A stretch of 64,000 nucleotides of DNA from UKL13-3 sp943369665 (GCA_943369665.1 CALRNX020000001.1:744001-808000); one strand, 5' to 3'. Shown: positions 24,377-33,510, counted from the stretch's first letter. Notes: generated by a model not told the origin, from the sequence alone. Program-made: numbers and translations.

Positions 24377-26413
24377 ATGCAATTTGTTTATCCTTCATTT
24401 CTATTTGCGCTTGCTGCGGTTGCTATTCCCATTATTATTCATTTGTTCCATTTCAGGCGGTACAAAAAAATTGTATTCAGCGATCTGCGTTTTTTAAAAC
24501 AAGTTCAGGAACAAACTAAATCCAAACAAAAGCTGAAGGATTTATTGGTATTAATATCGCGGATCCTGGCCATCCTGTTTTTGGTGCTGGCCTTTGCCCA
24601 ACCTTTTATCCCTGCCGAAAATGCCGTTGCCTTAAAAGGCCAAAAAGCCATCAGCATTTTTGTAGACAACTCGTTTTCCATGAGCAATGAAGGCCCCGAA
24701 GGGAACTTGCTTGAAACTGCCAAAACAAAAGCACGGGCTATTGTGAACGCATATGGAAACGATGATGAGTTCCAGATCTTAACCCACGACTTTGACGGCA
24801 AACACCAACGCCTGGTAAATAAAACAGACGCCTTAACATCCATTGATGAAATTAAAACAACTCCTGCTTCTGTTACCTTTTCGGCTATCATCAAGCGACA
24901 AAAGCAAGCATTGGAAAAAGCCGGAAACAATGCCAAATTGCAGTATATCATTTCCGATTTCCAGGAGCAAATGTGCAATACCTCAGAGCTTGTAGCCGAT
25001 TCGAATATTCGCTTGAATATTGTGCCGGTTGCGGTAAATGAACTGCGCAATGTTTCGGTCGACTCGGTTTGGTTTGTCAGTCCGGTTATCCAATTAAACC
25101 AACCTATTTCGGTTAAAGCACGTATCAAAAACAACAGTACTTCTCCCGCAGAAAATATCTCTGTTACCCTCAAAATAAACGGGCAACAAAAAGGCTTACA
25201 AAACATCAGTTGTGAACCTTATGAAAGTGTTGACGTTTTGTTTTCGTTTACACCTACCACCCAAAGCTTATATGAAGGAGAGGTTGATATTATCGATCAT
25301 CCCATTACGTTTGATGATAAATTGTTTTTCAGTTTCACACCTGTATCACAATACCAGGTATTGAGCATCAATGGTAACCAGCCTAGTCTTTATATCACCA
25401 AACTATTTGAAAACGATGCTACCTATAAACTCACCCAGGCCTCGCAAGCTCAACTGAACTATACCGACTTTAGCAAACAACAACTCATCATTTTAAATGA
25501 GCCGCAAAACTTAAGCAGTGGATTTGCCCAGGAACTGCAAAAATACCTTGCAGCAGGCGGACAAGTTTTATGCATTCCTCCTACCGATAAAAACACACTT
25601 GCAACACTGAATACCTTTTTGAACAGCCTGCAAGTACCCAACTATGGCATAAGTTTAAAACAGCAGGTAAAGGTAAGTGAACTCAATTTGCAGGATGCTA
25701 TGTTTAAAAATGTATTCAAGCGATTGCCACACAATATGGACCTGCCTTCGGTAAACGAATATTATGCGCTGCAACGCAATAACAGCACCAAAGGAAAAGC
25801 GTTGATGCAACTCAACAACGGGCAACCTTTTATCTGGCAGGCAGGGTATCAAAAAGGAAATATTGTTTTGTTGAGTACTCCCTTGCAATTGGCCTGGAGC
25901 AATTTTGCACAACATGCTATTTACGTTCCATTTATGTTAAAATTGGGTACCGGAAAACCTCAACCGGAGAAATTGTATTATACCATTGGTTTGCCGCAAT
26001 GGATCGCGTTACAGCAACAAGCCTCACCCGAAAAGCTCATCCGCTTTTGGGGAAATGAAACGGAACTGGCCTTGCAAACAACGCAGCAGAATGGCAAAAC
26101 TTCGGTATACCTGGATTATGCCCTGAACAAGGCTGGCATTTACAATATGGCTCCACAAGGAAATAAAAGCCCCATGCAACTGGCAGCCATGAATTTCGAC
26201 AGGAAAGAGTCGGACACGAAAGTGTGGCAAAAACCCGAAATGGAAACTTTTTTGCAAACATGGCCTGGTGCCCAAATCAGCAGTGATGACACATCCGTGC
26301 TGCAAAACAGCATCAGCAATCAACTGAACGGAACACCGTTTTGGAGATATTGTATATGGCTAACTTTGCTTTTTGTACTGATTGAGATACTTTTGCTTCG
26401 TTTACTTAAGTGA
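24377..26413 (+). CDS. BatA-like membrane protein with VWA domain
   Basis: The 678-residue protein begins MQFVYPSFLFALAAVAIPIIIHLFHFRRYKKIVFSDLRFL, the BatA N-terminal domain. A second membrane helix (about 58-76) follows. Next is a von Willebrand factor A domain with a MIDAS-type metal site, D97-x-S99-x-S101 in FVDNSFSMSNEG. A long periplasmic region and a terminal membrane helix (WRYCIWLTLLFVLIEILLLRLL) complete it. BatA-like proteins were named for Bacteroides aerotolerance; their biochemical role is not settled. The ATG at 24377 is preferred over a TTG at 24368, which lies inside a promoter-like TACTTTG. The pyrC-like gene downstream is a frequent neighbour in this phylum, as far as I recall. 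Confidence 0.85.
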   Translation: MQFVYPSFLFALAAVAIPIIIHLFHFRRYKKIVFSDLRFLKQVQEQTKSKQKLKDLLVLISRILAILFLVLAFAQPFIPAENAVALKGQKAISIFVDNSFSMSNEGPEGNLLETAKTKARAIVNAYGNDDEFQILTHDFDGKHQRLVNKTDALTSIDEIKTTPASVTFSAIIKRQKQALEKAGNNAKLQYIISDFQEQMCNTSELVADSNIRLNIVPVAVNELRNVSVDSVWFVSPVIQLNQPISVKARIKNNSTSPAENISVTLKINGQQKGLQNISCEPYESVDVLFSFTPTTQSLYEGEVDIIDHPITFDDKLFFSFTPVSQYQVLSINGNQPSLYITKLFENDATYKLTQASQAQLNYTDFSKQQLIILNEPQNLSSGFAQELQKYLAAGGQVLCIPPTDKNTLATLNTFLNSLQVPNYGISLKQQVKVSELNLQDAMFKNVFKRLPHNMDLPSVNEYYALQRNNSTKGKALMQLNNGQPFIWQAGYQKGNIVLLSTPLQLAWSNFAQHAIYVPFMLKLGTGKPQPEKLYYTIGLPQWIALQQQASPEKLIRFWGNETELALQTTQQNGKTSVYLDYALNKAGIYNMAPQGNKSPMQLAAMNFDRKESDTKVWQKPEMETFLQTWPGAQISSDDTSVLQNSISNQLNGTPFWRYCIWLTLLFVLIEILLLRLLK

Positions 26414-26558
26414 GTTCATAGTTGTTAACTCATAAAAGTTTATAGTTCATGGATAACGGTTCATTGTAAAAGGAAGTTTATTTCACTTTGATTCGGAAAA
26501 TGCTAAACCATAACTTATTAACTAAAACACTATGATCCATGAACTTTGAACTATAAAC
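26414..26558. repeat. Heptanucleotide repeat tract A (both orientations)
   Basis: On the plus strand GTTCATA, GTTGTTA and ACTCATA run in 7-base register from 26414, and GTTTATA, GTTCATG, GATAACG and GTTCATT run from 26438. On the minus strand GTTTATA, GTTCAAA, GTTCATG and GATCATA occupy 26558 down to 26531. The two arms are inverted copies that differ by exactly one inserted 7-mer. It fills the gap between the BatA-like gene and the dihydroorotase homologue. Confidence 0.7.
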
Positions 26559-26563
26559 TACAA

Positions 26564-27838
26564 ATGAAACTATTACTAACAAACGCAACCATTGTCGATT
26601 CAGGATCGGCTTTTCACAACAAAAAGTGTGATGTTTTAATTAACAATGGCATTATTGATGATATTCAACTCAGCAGTAAAAAAGCGTTCCCTACTACTAT
26701 CAAATCATTTGATTGCAAAGGAGCATTTGTAAGTTGTGGTTTTGCCGATATGCGCGCTGCCTTGCGTGAACCCGGCTTTGAATTTAAAGAAGACCTGGTT
26801 AGTGCATCGAAAGCAGCTGTTGCCGGTGGTTATACCATTGTGGCTTGTTTGCCCAACACCGAACCGGTTTTGCAGCATAAATCTGATATTGAATTTGTGT
26901 ACCGCAAAGCAGAGCCCCTGCCGATTCATATTTTACCATATGGCGCTTTATCAAAGAACCGAAAAGGTGAAGACTTAAATGAGATTTATGACCTCCACAA
27001 AGCAGGTGCAGTTGCTTTTACCGATGCCAACAAACCTGTAAGTGATGCCGGTTTAATGTTAAGGGCATTATTGTACAGCAAAATTTTTGGCGGGCTAATC
27101 TTAAGTCATGCCGATGATGTTTCATTGAGTATTGGAGGCAGAATGCACGAAGGTGAAGTGAGTACAAGCCTTGGATTAAAAGGCATTCCGGCTATTTCCG
27201 AAGAACTCATGATTGTACGTGACCTGGAACTTGCCAAATATGCAGATGCTCCGATCCATATTTCGCATATCTCTGCAAAAGGAAGTGTTGAATTGATCCG
27301 TAAAGCAAAAAAACAAGGGTTAAAAGTAACCTGCGATGTGGCTGTTGCCAATTTATGTTTTACCGATGAAGCCTTGCTTGGCTTTGACAGCAACTATAAA
27401 CTAACACCTCCTCTGCGTACAGCGTCTGATAAAAAAGCTTTGTGGGAAGGATTGGTAGATGGAACCATTGATTGTATTGTAACCGACCATCATCCTGAAG
27501 ATATTGAACACAAAAACGTAGAATACGAATACGCAGCGCAGGGAATGATCATGTTGCAAACAGCTTTTGCCTTGGTGAACCAGCATGCACCCAAAACATT
27601 TAGCACTGAACAATTGGTTAAAACGATGGCTAATAATCCACGTAAAATACTGAAACAAGAGCTAAGCATCAGTAAAGGAGCCAAGGCCGAACTCACCATT
27701 TTTGATACAAAAACAACTTGGGAATACAACGAAAAGAATAATGCTTCACGTTCTAAAAACTCACCGGTGCTTAATACAAAACTCACCGGGAAAATATTGG
27801 GCGTGGTGAATAAAGACCAGTTTTTTAAAACAGCCTAA
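26564..27838 (+). CDS. Dihydroorotase homologue lacking the metal-binding HxH (probably non-catalytic)
   Basis: The 424-residue product has the overall sequence of a class I dihydroorotase (amidohydrolase fold): a REPGFEFKEDLVSASKAAVAGGYTIVACLPNTEP segment, LSHADD, IHISHISAKGSVELI and DHHPEDI. The hallmark DxHxH(L)REPG reads D62-M63-R64-A65-A66-L67-R68-E69-P70-G71, so both metal-binding histidines are replaced (Arg and Ala). Catalysis as a standard dihydroorotase is therefore unlikely. Inactive homologues (PyrC' in Pseudomonas) are known to stabilise aspartate carbamoyltransferase, and a similar structural role is possible. The ATG at 26564 gives the family N-terminus; an upstream TTG at 26546 lies in the repeat tract. 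Confidence 0.88.
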   Translation: MKLLLTNATIVDSGSAFHNKKCDVLINNGIIDDIQLSSKKAFPTTIKSFDCKGAFVSCGFADMRAALREPGFEFKEDLVSASKAAVAGGYTIVACLPNTEPVLQHKSDIEFVYRKAEPLPIHILPYGALSKNRKGEDLNEIYDLHKAGAVAFTDANKPVSDAGLMLRALLYSKIFGGLILSHADDVSLSIGGRMHEGEVSTSLGLKGIPAISEELMIVRDLELAKYADAPIHISHISAKGSVELIRKAKKQGLKVTCDVAVANLCFTDEALLGFDSNYKLTPPLRTASDKKALWEGLVDGTIDCIVTDHHPEDIEHKNVEYEYAAQGMIMLQTAFALVNQHAPKTFSTEQLVKTMANNPRKILKQELSISKGAKAELTIFDTKTTWEYNEKNNASRSKNSPVLNTKLTGKILGVVNKDQFFKTA

Positions 27839-27889
27839 GATCAGTAGGCAAAGGGAAATTAGGTAGTAAGCAAATCAATAGACAATAAA

Positions 27890-27947
27890 ATAAATGTAAT
27901 CTGTGTAATCTGCGGAAAAGAATAACAAGCGACACCGCGGACCGCGG
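27890..27947. repeat. Intergenic repeat motifs after the dihydroorotase homologue
   Basis: ATAAATGTAATCTG at 27890-27903 is an exact copy of 4571-4584, and GTAATCTG then recurs directly (27905-27912). Two perfect 7-base units, ACCGCGG, lie at 27934-27940 and 27941-27947. No gene or promoter is evident in this gap of about 165 bases. Confidence 0.5.
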
Positions 27948-28005
27948 ACCAACTCACATAAGACAATCAACTTAATCAACACAATTACATAATCAACTTA
28001 ACAAC

Positions 28006-28650
28006 ATGAGTTCATCAGCTATACAAGCCCTTGAGGCATTACTGCAACATCATGAGGGTGTGAGCAAAGAAGCATTTTCCAGTTTCGAGAAATTATTTGA
28101 AAACACGGATGATTTTCTGGTAAAGGTAAAAGCATTTAACCAACTGGTAGATCAGTATCATACTTTACAGGATGTAGAGGAATACATGTTTGACCTGCTA
28201 ATGGTGCATCATCTGGAAAACCACAATAAGGATGAGAATTATTTCGACACTAAAGAATGGCTGGACATTGAAGATGAAACCATTGAACGTGGAACAGAAT
28301 TACTGAACCTGTTTTTATACATCAGCGAATCCAAAGAGACAGGTGCTGAAATTTCACTGGAAGATTTCTTATATGAATTTTTGCTCGTGGATGAAGATGA
28401 ATTCCAGGACGAACACCGCATTTATGAACCATTGATCGAATACCAGGAAGTGGGCGAAGCGGAAATGAACAGCATCCGTGAAATTGAAACCAATATTTTA
28501 CCGTCATCGGAAATTAAAGACTTGTTTGTACCCATTGTATTGTTTTTCCAAAATGCCGACAATACTTCAATTGAACAAGGGGTTTACACCAAACTTCAAC
28601 CCATTGAGCGAAGCCTGTTGGCTTGCTTATTGAGCTACCGACAGTACTAA
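28006..28650 (+). CDS. Acidic cytoplasmic protein of unknown function
   Basis: The 214-residue protein is strongly acidic (for example DETIERGTELLNLF, EDFLYEFLLVDEDEFQDEH) and predicted mainly helical. It has no signal peptide or membrane segment. I do not recognise a domain. It could be a TPR-like or ARM-like helical scaffold, but no repeat is clear. It is transcribed alone and ends 18 bases before a strong bidirectional terminator shared with the convergent M90 peptidase gene. Confidence 0.72.
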   Translation: MSSSAIQALEALLQHHEGVSKEAFSSFEKLFENTDDFLVKVKAFNQLVDQYHTLQDVEEYMFDLLMVHHLENHNKDENYFDTKEWLDIEDETIERGTELLNLFLYISESKETGAEISLEDFLYEFLLVDEDEFQDEHRIYEPLIEYQEVGEAEMNSIREIETNILPSSEIKDLFVPIVLFFQNADNTSIEQGVYTKLQPIERSLLACLLSYRQY

Positions 28651-28668
28651 AATCAAGCTAAAAAACAG

Positions 28669-28693
28669 AAGCCGGGAATAGCCATCCCGGCTT
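28669..28693. terminator. Bidirectional terminator
   Basis: AAGCCGGGA (28669-28677) and TCCCGGCTT (28685-28693) form a 9-bp GC-rich stem. A-runs on the left and T-runs on the right let it serve both convergent genes. Confidence 0.85.
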
Positions 28694-28695
28694 TT

Positions 28696-29832
28696 TTATT
28701 CAAGCATCCCAGCAGCAAACACAATCACCAAAAAAGCCAATACAGGTATCAATTTCAAAAAGAAATATTCAATATACCTTTTGTTTAAAATGGCCCTTAT
28801 GTTTCGGTAATAAAATGCCCTTACTCCCAAAAAGATAAAGGATGTACAAAACAGCAAACGTAAGGTAGCAAATTGGTGTTCAGTATTTGTTCCAATAAAT
28901 ATGCCGATCGCCACCACTCCCATCAATGCAATAAATGTATCCACGGAATCAATAAAGATCAGCTCTTGTTGTAAATTCCATTGTTTGTAAACCGGCAAGT
29001 CTGTTTTTAACAAATCGTTTGTTGCTTTAATTTCAAGTTCATCAAATTCATAATCGTTGCTTACATTCAAGGGGTTTTGTTTAAGCAAATAACATAGGTG
29101 GTAATACAACTCGGGTAGCTCTTGGGCAAACAACTCGGGGACTTCAAAAAAATTCTCAACACACACTGAGAAAAACTCAGATGGATTTGTTCCGCCATAA
29201 GCCCTGAAAAAATCTTCTTGCCGGGTTCGTGTTTGCATAAAAACAGGAGTGCCCAATGCTTCCCATTCGCTGAAATAGGAGCTTAACCGTTCGTCAAACA
29301 AACTCACCTGATTTGCCTGAAAACGCAATACATGTGCAAACTCGTGCAATCCTAAATTATATGTATCGCTTGTGTCCCTGTATCCATCTTCAAAGTGATG
29401 GTAACTCAGCATCACAATTCCGTTTCCCATTGATAACCCTTTAACCCAAGCCTGGAGCAACCTGCTGTAAAACACATCGGGATACACAACTACTCCTTTC
29501 AGAAAGGGAATATGAGGCTTGTTAAAACCAAATGTGAGCTGGGTAATACATGAAGCTATAAATACCTTTTCGGTTGTATTCACTTCAAAGCCTTCTCTTC
29601 CGATAACAGGAACCCTGTCCATAATATATACCAACCGCCCTATGAATTTTGCTTTACCTGCAGCCGAAAGTTTATGGTAATAGGGCATGCGTGTATTTAG
29701 TATTGCATCATATTCAGTATACTGGATAGCGGAAAACTCAGCAAGAACTTCCGTCTCGGTGAGCTCAAAATACCAATAATAACGGGACAAAGCCCATATT
29801 AAAATGATTGAGTATAAAACAATTTCGGCCAC
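28696..29832 (-). CDS. M90 (MtfA-like) zinc metallopeptidase with membrane segments
   Basis: The 378-residue protein has an N-terminal membrane segment (IVLYSIILIWALSRYYW, about 4-20). The MtfA/M90 peptidase domain follows: zinc motif H163-E164-x-x-H167 in GLHEFAHVLRF and a likely third ligand E226 in FFSVCVENFFE. A C-terminal extension carries about three more hydrophobic segments (about 290-376). E. coli MtfA binds the Mlc repressor and has aminopeptidase activity. The extra C-terminal membrane domain is typical of larger Bacteroidota members, but its role is unknown. Convergent with the gene to its left. Confidence 0.85.
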   Translation of the reverse strand: MAEIVLYSIILIWALSRYYWYFELTETEVLAEFSAIQYTEYDAILNTRMPYYHKLSAAGKAKFIGRLVYIMDRVPVIGREGFEVNTTEKVFIASCITQLTFGFNKPHIPFLKGVVVYPDVFYSRLLQAWVKGLSMGNGIVMLSYHHFEDGYRDTSDTYNLGLHEFAHVLRFQANQVSLFDERLSSYFSEWEALGTPVFMQTRTRQEDFFRAYGGTNPSEFFSVCVENFFEVPELFAQELPELYYHLCYLLKQNPLNVSNDYEFDELEIKATNDLLKTDLPVYKQWNLQQELIFIDSVDTFIALMGVVAIGIFIGTNTEHQFATLRLLFCTSFIFLGVRAFYYRNIRAILNKRYIEYFFLKLIPVLAFLVIVFAAGMLE

Positions 29833-29893
29833 TAATTAGAGATTATAAATCTTACCTTGAGATCTAATTCGAAGCAATAAACAATAATTTTAA

Positions 29894-29940
29894 GCATAAA
29901 AAAATCCCAGACTGAGTATTTAATCGGATATTTTTTATGC
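29894..29940 (-). terminator. Hairpin downstream of the relic tail, likely old terminator
   Basis: GCATAAAAAAATCC (29894-29907) pairs with GGATATTTTTTATGC (29926-29940) with one bulge. It stands about 40 bases beyond the relic stop codon, where a terminator for the ancestral leftward gene would be. Confidence 0.5.
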
Positions 29941-29979
29941 GTTTCACTGTCGCCTATCCCCTAATTCCTGTCTCCTTTT

Positions 29980-30050
29980 CTAAGCTAACGCATCAATCAC
30001 ATCCTGTTTGGTGATAATGTGTACATCGCCTCCAAGGGTTTTCACCAACA
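29980..30050 (-). pseudogene. Relic 3' end of the cystathionine beta-synthase-like gene
   Basis: Bases 29989-30050 are identical to 32158-32219, the last 62 coding bases of the intact gene bar its final two codons and stop. On the minus strand the relic then reads GCG TTA GCT TAG, while the intact gene reads GCG CTG GCA TAA: different codons, same residues (Ala-Leu-Ala-stop). Upstream of 30050 the similarity ends abruptly. This is the signature of a displaced native tail. Confidence 0.88.
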
Positions 30051-30329
30051 ATTTAACATGCCAGCATAAACTATTTCGACTTTCATAAAAGGAGGTGATG
30101 GCCCTATTGAACTTTGTAACATTATTTACACTTGTCAAAAATGACCTGAATCCACCCACTAAACAGCGGGAATTACCTTTCCTAAAAGTCACAGATAGGT
30201 ATGATCTTAATTCATGATGTTCAAATTTTAACTGGTATCTCCCGAATATTAATTCGCTGACACAAGCTCAATAAAGCGTTACAATTTTGAGTCAGTTAAT
30301 CTATTTAATAACCCTAAAAAATTAAAAAC

Positions 30330-32006
30330 ATGAAAAAGCTAATTACGTTCCCCCTTGCATTACTTCTTTTAGTAAGCATTCATTCAAATTCTTTCGCACA
30401 AGTAGTCCAATCGTGGATATCCAACTACAATTACCCTAGCACAAACTCTGGTGAGAAAATGGTATTTACAAACGAATACCAGAGAAACATCGCTAAATAT
30501 GGCAGTTACGTTTATATTGGCGGTACAACTATGACGGTTAACACTTCCGGTTCAGAAGACATATTAGTCATTAAATATGCCGGTAATTCAAGTGTTCCTG
30601 TTTGGACTTATACTTATAATACCGGTACTAATTTTCTCGATTACTTAATTGATATCAAGACTGACGCTTCAGGAAATGTGTATGCATTAGGTTACATAAA
30701 ATATGTGCCTGGAGGATCTGGTTCTGATTTAGTTGTCATCAAACTCAATTCCTCCGGAGTTTTACAATGGACAGCAACATATAGCGAACCCTCGGCTGAT
30801 GTCTCACCAACAGCACTTGTTGTAGATAATAGTGGAAACGTTATTGTGACAGGTTTTTTTGTTAACGTTACAGCTTTTGGACTGACAGTGAAGTTTAATT
30901 CTTCCGGAGTTTTTCAGTGGTCGAGAACATATTCAGCGGCAAGCACCGAAGAACAACGATTTCATGATATAACATTGGATCAGTATGGAGATATTTATGT
31001 TGGAGGATTTTCAAAACTAACTTCAGGTACCTCAAAATACAGAAGAAACCTATTAGTTAAATACAATGCCGCAGGCACTTTACAATGGGGTGTTAATGGT
31101 GTATGGCATGATTACTGGCAATCAAGCGGGATCATTAAGATCGCTTATGATTTTACATTTAATAAAATTTTGGGAATCGCAACCCTAAACAACCATTTAA
31201 TTGTTGTAAATCATGGAAGCAATGGAACATTAAATTGGTCAACGGGAACGAATAACACAACTGCCAGCGACTTAATTTTAGATGGTAATGGAAATGTATT
31301 TGTAACAGGTACAGTTTATAATGCAGGAACTGCGGGTTATGATTTTACTACAAAAAAGTACAATTCAGCTGGAACTTTATTGTGGAGCAATTCCTACAAC
31401 AGTGGTACTAATTTATATGATTTTGCGAATGCAATTGACCTGGATAACTGTGGTGATGTATATGTAACAGGCAGAATTCAATCTCCATTAGCTTCAACCA
31501 ATTATGATTATTACACAGCCAGATATAGTGGTGCAACAGGAACAAAGATCTGGGATAAAAAAATCTTAATAAACAATTGGTCAGAAGGGGGACGTGATTT
31601 AGCTGTAACTGGACCGGATAATTTATTTGTAACAGGTAGTTTTAGAACCAGTTCTACTAATAGTGATTTCAAGACAATCAAATACTCTTCATCTACCAAT
31701 GAGTCATGTGATGGAAGTGGAGGAGCAAGTTCACTCATGAATGGAGTCCACTCAGATTTAGATTTAAAGAATGAAAATTTAGTTTCAATATATCCAAATC
31801 CTTCTAGTCAAATTATAACCATTGATGTTCCAACCAGCGAATCTTATGAACTTGAAATAACTGATGCGTTCGGAAAATTAATAACAAAAGAATTTGTCAA
31901 TTCTTCGAGTAAGAGTTTTGATTTCACAAATTTCTCAAGAGGAATTTATTTCGTTAAAGTTGTAACCAACTCGACCAAGAGCATTCAGAAAGTGCTCATT
32001 CAATAA
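30330..32006 (+). CDS. T9SS-sorted secreted protein with SBBP-like beta-propeller repeats
   Basis: The 558-residue protein has a signal peptide (MKKLITFPLALLLLVSIHSNSFAQ). At least six repeats of the form D.SGNV(Y/F)VTG....D..(T/V)K(Y/F)NS.G.L.W...Y follow, the SBBP beta-propeller pattern. The type A T9SS sorting domain is at about 485-558 (SIYPNPSSQIITIDVP...GKLITKEF...RGIYFVKVVTNSTKSIQKVLIQ). It is expected to be exported through the outer membrane and anchored or released. The PorD-like protein near 14.7 kb fits a working T9SS. It lies alone between two copies of a 62-bp gene tail, which marks it as an insertion. Confidence 0.9.
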   Translation: MKKLITFPLALLLLVSIHSNSFAQVVQSWISNYNYPSTNSGEKMVFTNEYQRNIAKYGSYVYIGGTTMTVNTSGSEDILVIKYAGNSSVPVWTYTYNTGTNFLDYLIDIKTDASGNVYALGYIKYVPGGSGSDLVVIKLNSSGVLQWTATYSEPSADVSPTALVVDNSGNVIVTGFFVNVTAFGLTVKFNSSGVFQWSRTYSAASTEEQRFHDITLDQYGDIYVGGFSKLTSGTSKYRRNLLVKYNAAGTLQWGVNGVWHDYWQSSGIIKIAYDFTFNKILGIATLNNHLIVVNHGSNGTLNWSTGTNNTTASDLILDGNGNVFVTGTVYNAGTAGYDFTTKKYNSAGTLLWSNSYNSGTNLYDFANAIDLDNCGDVYVTGRIQSPLASTNYDYYTARYSGATGTKIWDKKILINNWSEGGRDLAVTGPDNLFVTGSFRTSSTNSDFKTIKYSSSTNESCDGSGGASSLMNGVHSDLDLKNENLVSIYPNPSSQIITIDVPTSESYELEITDAFGKLITKEFVNSSSKSFDFTNFSRGIYFVKVVTNSTKSIQKVLIQ

Positions 32007-32032
32007 TTTTTCACACCCAATTTATTCCCTCA

Positions 32033-32076
32033 AAAAGCAAAAGAAATCGCAATGAGTTGCGATTTCTTTTGCTTTT
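32033..32076 (+). terminator. Very strong terminator after the T9SS gene
   Basis: A perfect 20-bp stem (32033-32052 with 32057-32076) closes a TGAG tetraloop, with A-rich and T-rich flanks. It is the longest perfect stem of any terminator in the window. Confidence 0.88.
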
Positions 32077-32148
32077 CTTTTCTCTTAAACAATTTCATTC
32101 AATAGAATACCTTGTTTAATTATACCAATAAAGTCTTATGTCCCCTAT

Positions 32149-33510
32149 TTATGCCAGCGCATCAATCACATCCTGTTTGGTGATAATGTGTACATCGCCT
32201 CCAAGGGTTTTCACCAACACCGCATTGTTTTCTTTGGTGATCAATTTTGACACCTCTTCCAATGAAGCTTCATGGTGCACAAACGGGAAGGGTGCTTGAA
32301 CTACTTTTTGGATCTTTTCTGTTTTTAACTCAGGATGTTCGATCAATTGACTAAACAAGTGTGAATCATTTAATGCACCTACAAACTCACCTGCATCATT
32401 TACCACCGGAATTTGTGAGATATCGTACTTGCGCATTTTTACCACCACATCATGAATGATATCGTTGGTATGGGCAGTAACCAATTTTAAATGTTTATGC
32501 CTGTCGATCAAATCAATTGCTTTTGGCTGTTCATCAACCAAAAATCCACGGTCGCGCATCCAGTCATCGTTAAACATTTTTCCCAAATAACGTGTTCCAT
32601 GATCGTGGAAAATAACCACTACCACATCGTCTTTTTTAAACATGTGGCGCATTTGCATGATCCCGGCCATCGCACTTCCTGCCGAGTTCCCAACAAAAAT
32701 TCCTTCTTCGCGCGGAATTCTGCGGGTGTAAATAGCCGCATCTTTATCTGTTACTTTTTCGAAATGATCGATAATTGAAAAGTCGACATTGGCCGGCAAA
32801 AAGTCTTCGCCAATTCCCTCAGTGATGTATGGATAAATTTCGTTCTTATCAAAAATACCTGTTTCCTTGTATTTTTTAAAGACCGACCCATACGTATCAA
32901 TACCCAATACTTTGATATTCGGATTTTGTTCTTTTAAGTACTTACCTGTTCCGCAAATGGTTCCGCCCGTTCCTACCCCAACAACCAAGTGGGTAATTTT
33001 TCCTTCGGTTTGTTTCCAGATTTCAGGGCCTGTTTGTTCGTAATGTGCTGCCGTATTCGATAAATTGTCATACTGATTAGGTTTCCATGAATTCGGAATC
33101 TCTTTTTCCAAACGTGATGAAACCGAATAATAAGAGCGGGGATCTTCGGGGTCAACATCTGTAGGACAAACAATCACATCTGCGCCAAAAGCTTTTAACG
33201 CATCCACTTTTTCGCGACTTTGTTTATCGGTAGTGGTAAAGATACAACGATAACCTTTTATAACGGCTGCAATGGCCAAACCCATTCCCGTGTTACCGCT
33301 TGTTCCTTCAATAATGGTTGCACCCGGTTTCAGCTTACCCGATTTTTCGGCATCTTCGATCATCTTCAACGCCATCCGATCTTTGATCGAATTTCCGGGA
33401 TTGCCCGTTTCGATTTTTGCCAACACGGTGCAAGGCAGATCTTTCGTTATTTTATTCAGTTGAACCATTGGCGTATTGCCAATCGTTTCCAATACATTTT
33501 TATACCACAT
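32149..33510 (-). CDS. PLP-dependent cysteine/cystathionine beta-synthase with CBS domains
   Basis: The 453-residue enzyme has the fold-type II PLP domain. ETIGNTPMVQLN is at the start, the PLP lysine K43 is in NPGNSIKDRMA, the substrate loop is EGTSGNTG and the phosphate loop is GVGTGGTICGTG. A C-terminal pair of CBS domains (about 335-453) follows. This matches cystathionine beta-synthase-type proteins, which join serine (or O-acetylserine) with homocysteine or sulfide. The specific substrate is not certain. The CBS pair may bind adenosyl ligands. A -7 element lies just 5 bases before its ATG. Its last 62 coding bases before the final codons are duplicated at 29989-30050. Confidence 0.9.
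   Translation of the reverse strand: MWYKNVLETIGNTPMVQLNKITKDLPCTVLAKIETGNPGNSIKDRMALKMIEDAEKSGKLKPGATIIEGTSGNTGMGLAIAAVIKGYRCIFTTTDKQSREKVDALKAFGADVIVCPTDVDPEDPRSYYSVSSRLEKEIPNSWKPNQYDNLSNTAAHYEQTGPEIWKQTEGKITHLVVGVGTGGTICGTGKYLKEQNPNIKVLGIDTYGSVFKKYKETGIFDKNEIYPYITEGIGEDFLPANVDFSIIDHFEKVTDKDAAIYTRRIPREEGIFVGNSAGSAMAGIMQMRHMFKKDDVVVVIFHDHGTRYLGKMFNDDWMRDRGFLVDEQPKAIDLIDRHKHLKLVTAHTNDIIHDVVVKMRKYDISQIPVVNDAGEFVGALNDSHLFSQLIEHPELKTEKIQKVVQAPFPFVHHEASLEEVSKLITKENNAVLVKTLGGDVHIITKQDVIDALA
32158..32219. repeat. 62-bp direct repeat (intact-gene copy)
   Basis: Identical over 62 bases to 29989-30050. Beyond both ends the similarity stops: 30051 onward has no counterpart in the intact gene. The two copies flank 2.1 kb that hold only the T9SS cargo gene. 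Confidence 0.95.

Larger units (their letters stand above)
29833..30329. other. Intergenic region holding a relic of the CBS-domain synthase tail
   Basis: This gap of 497 bases has no intact gene. From left to right it holds a terminator-like hairpin (29894-29940), the relic tail (about 29980-30050), then about 280 bases with no recognisable feature apart from a weak promoter-like stretch (TACAATTTTG, near 30280-30290) before the T9SS gene. Confidence 0.75.

Noticed and set aside
24505..25206. A 233-codon open frame antisense to the BatA-like gene
   Set aside because: Composition is that of a shadow frame (Ser/Phe/Lys-rich with no motif), while the sense strand encodes a complete BatA/VWA protein.
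26414..26558. CRISPR-like array in the heptanucleotide tracts
   Set aside because: Units are 7 bases without spacers of constant length, and no cas genes are present.
29980..30192. A 70-codon leftward open frame ending in the CBS-synthase tail
   Set aside because: Only the last 21 residues match the synthase; the rest is unrelated sequence, so this is a relic and not a gene.
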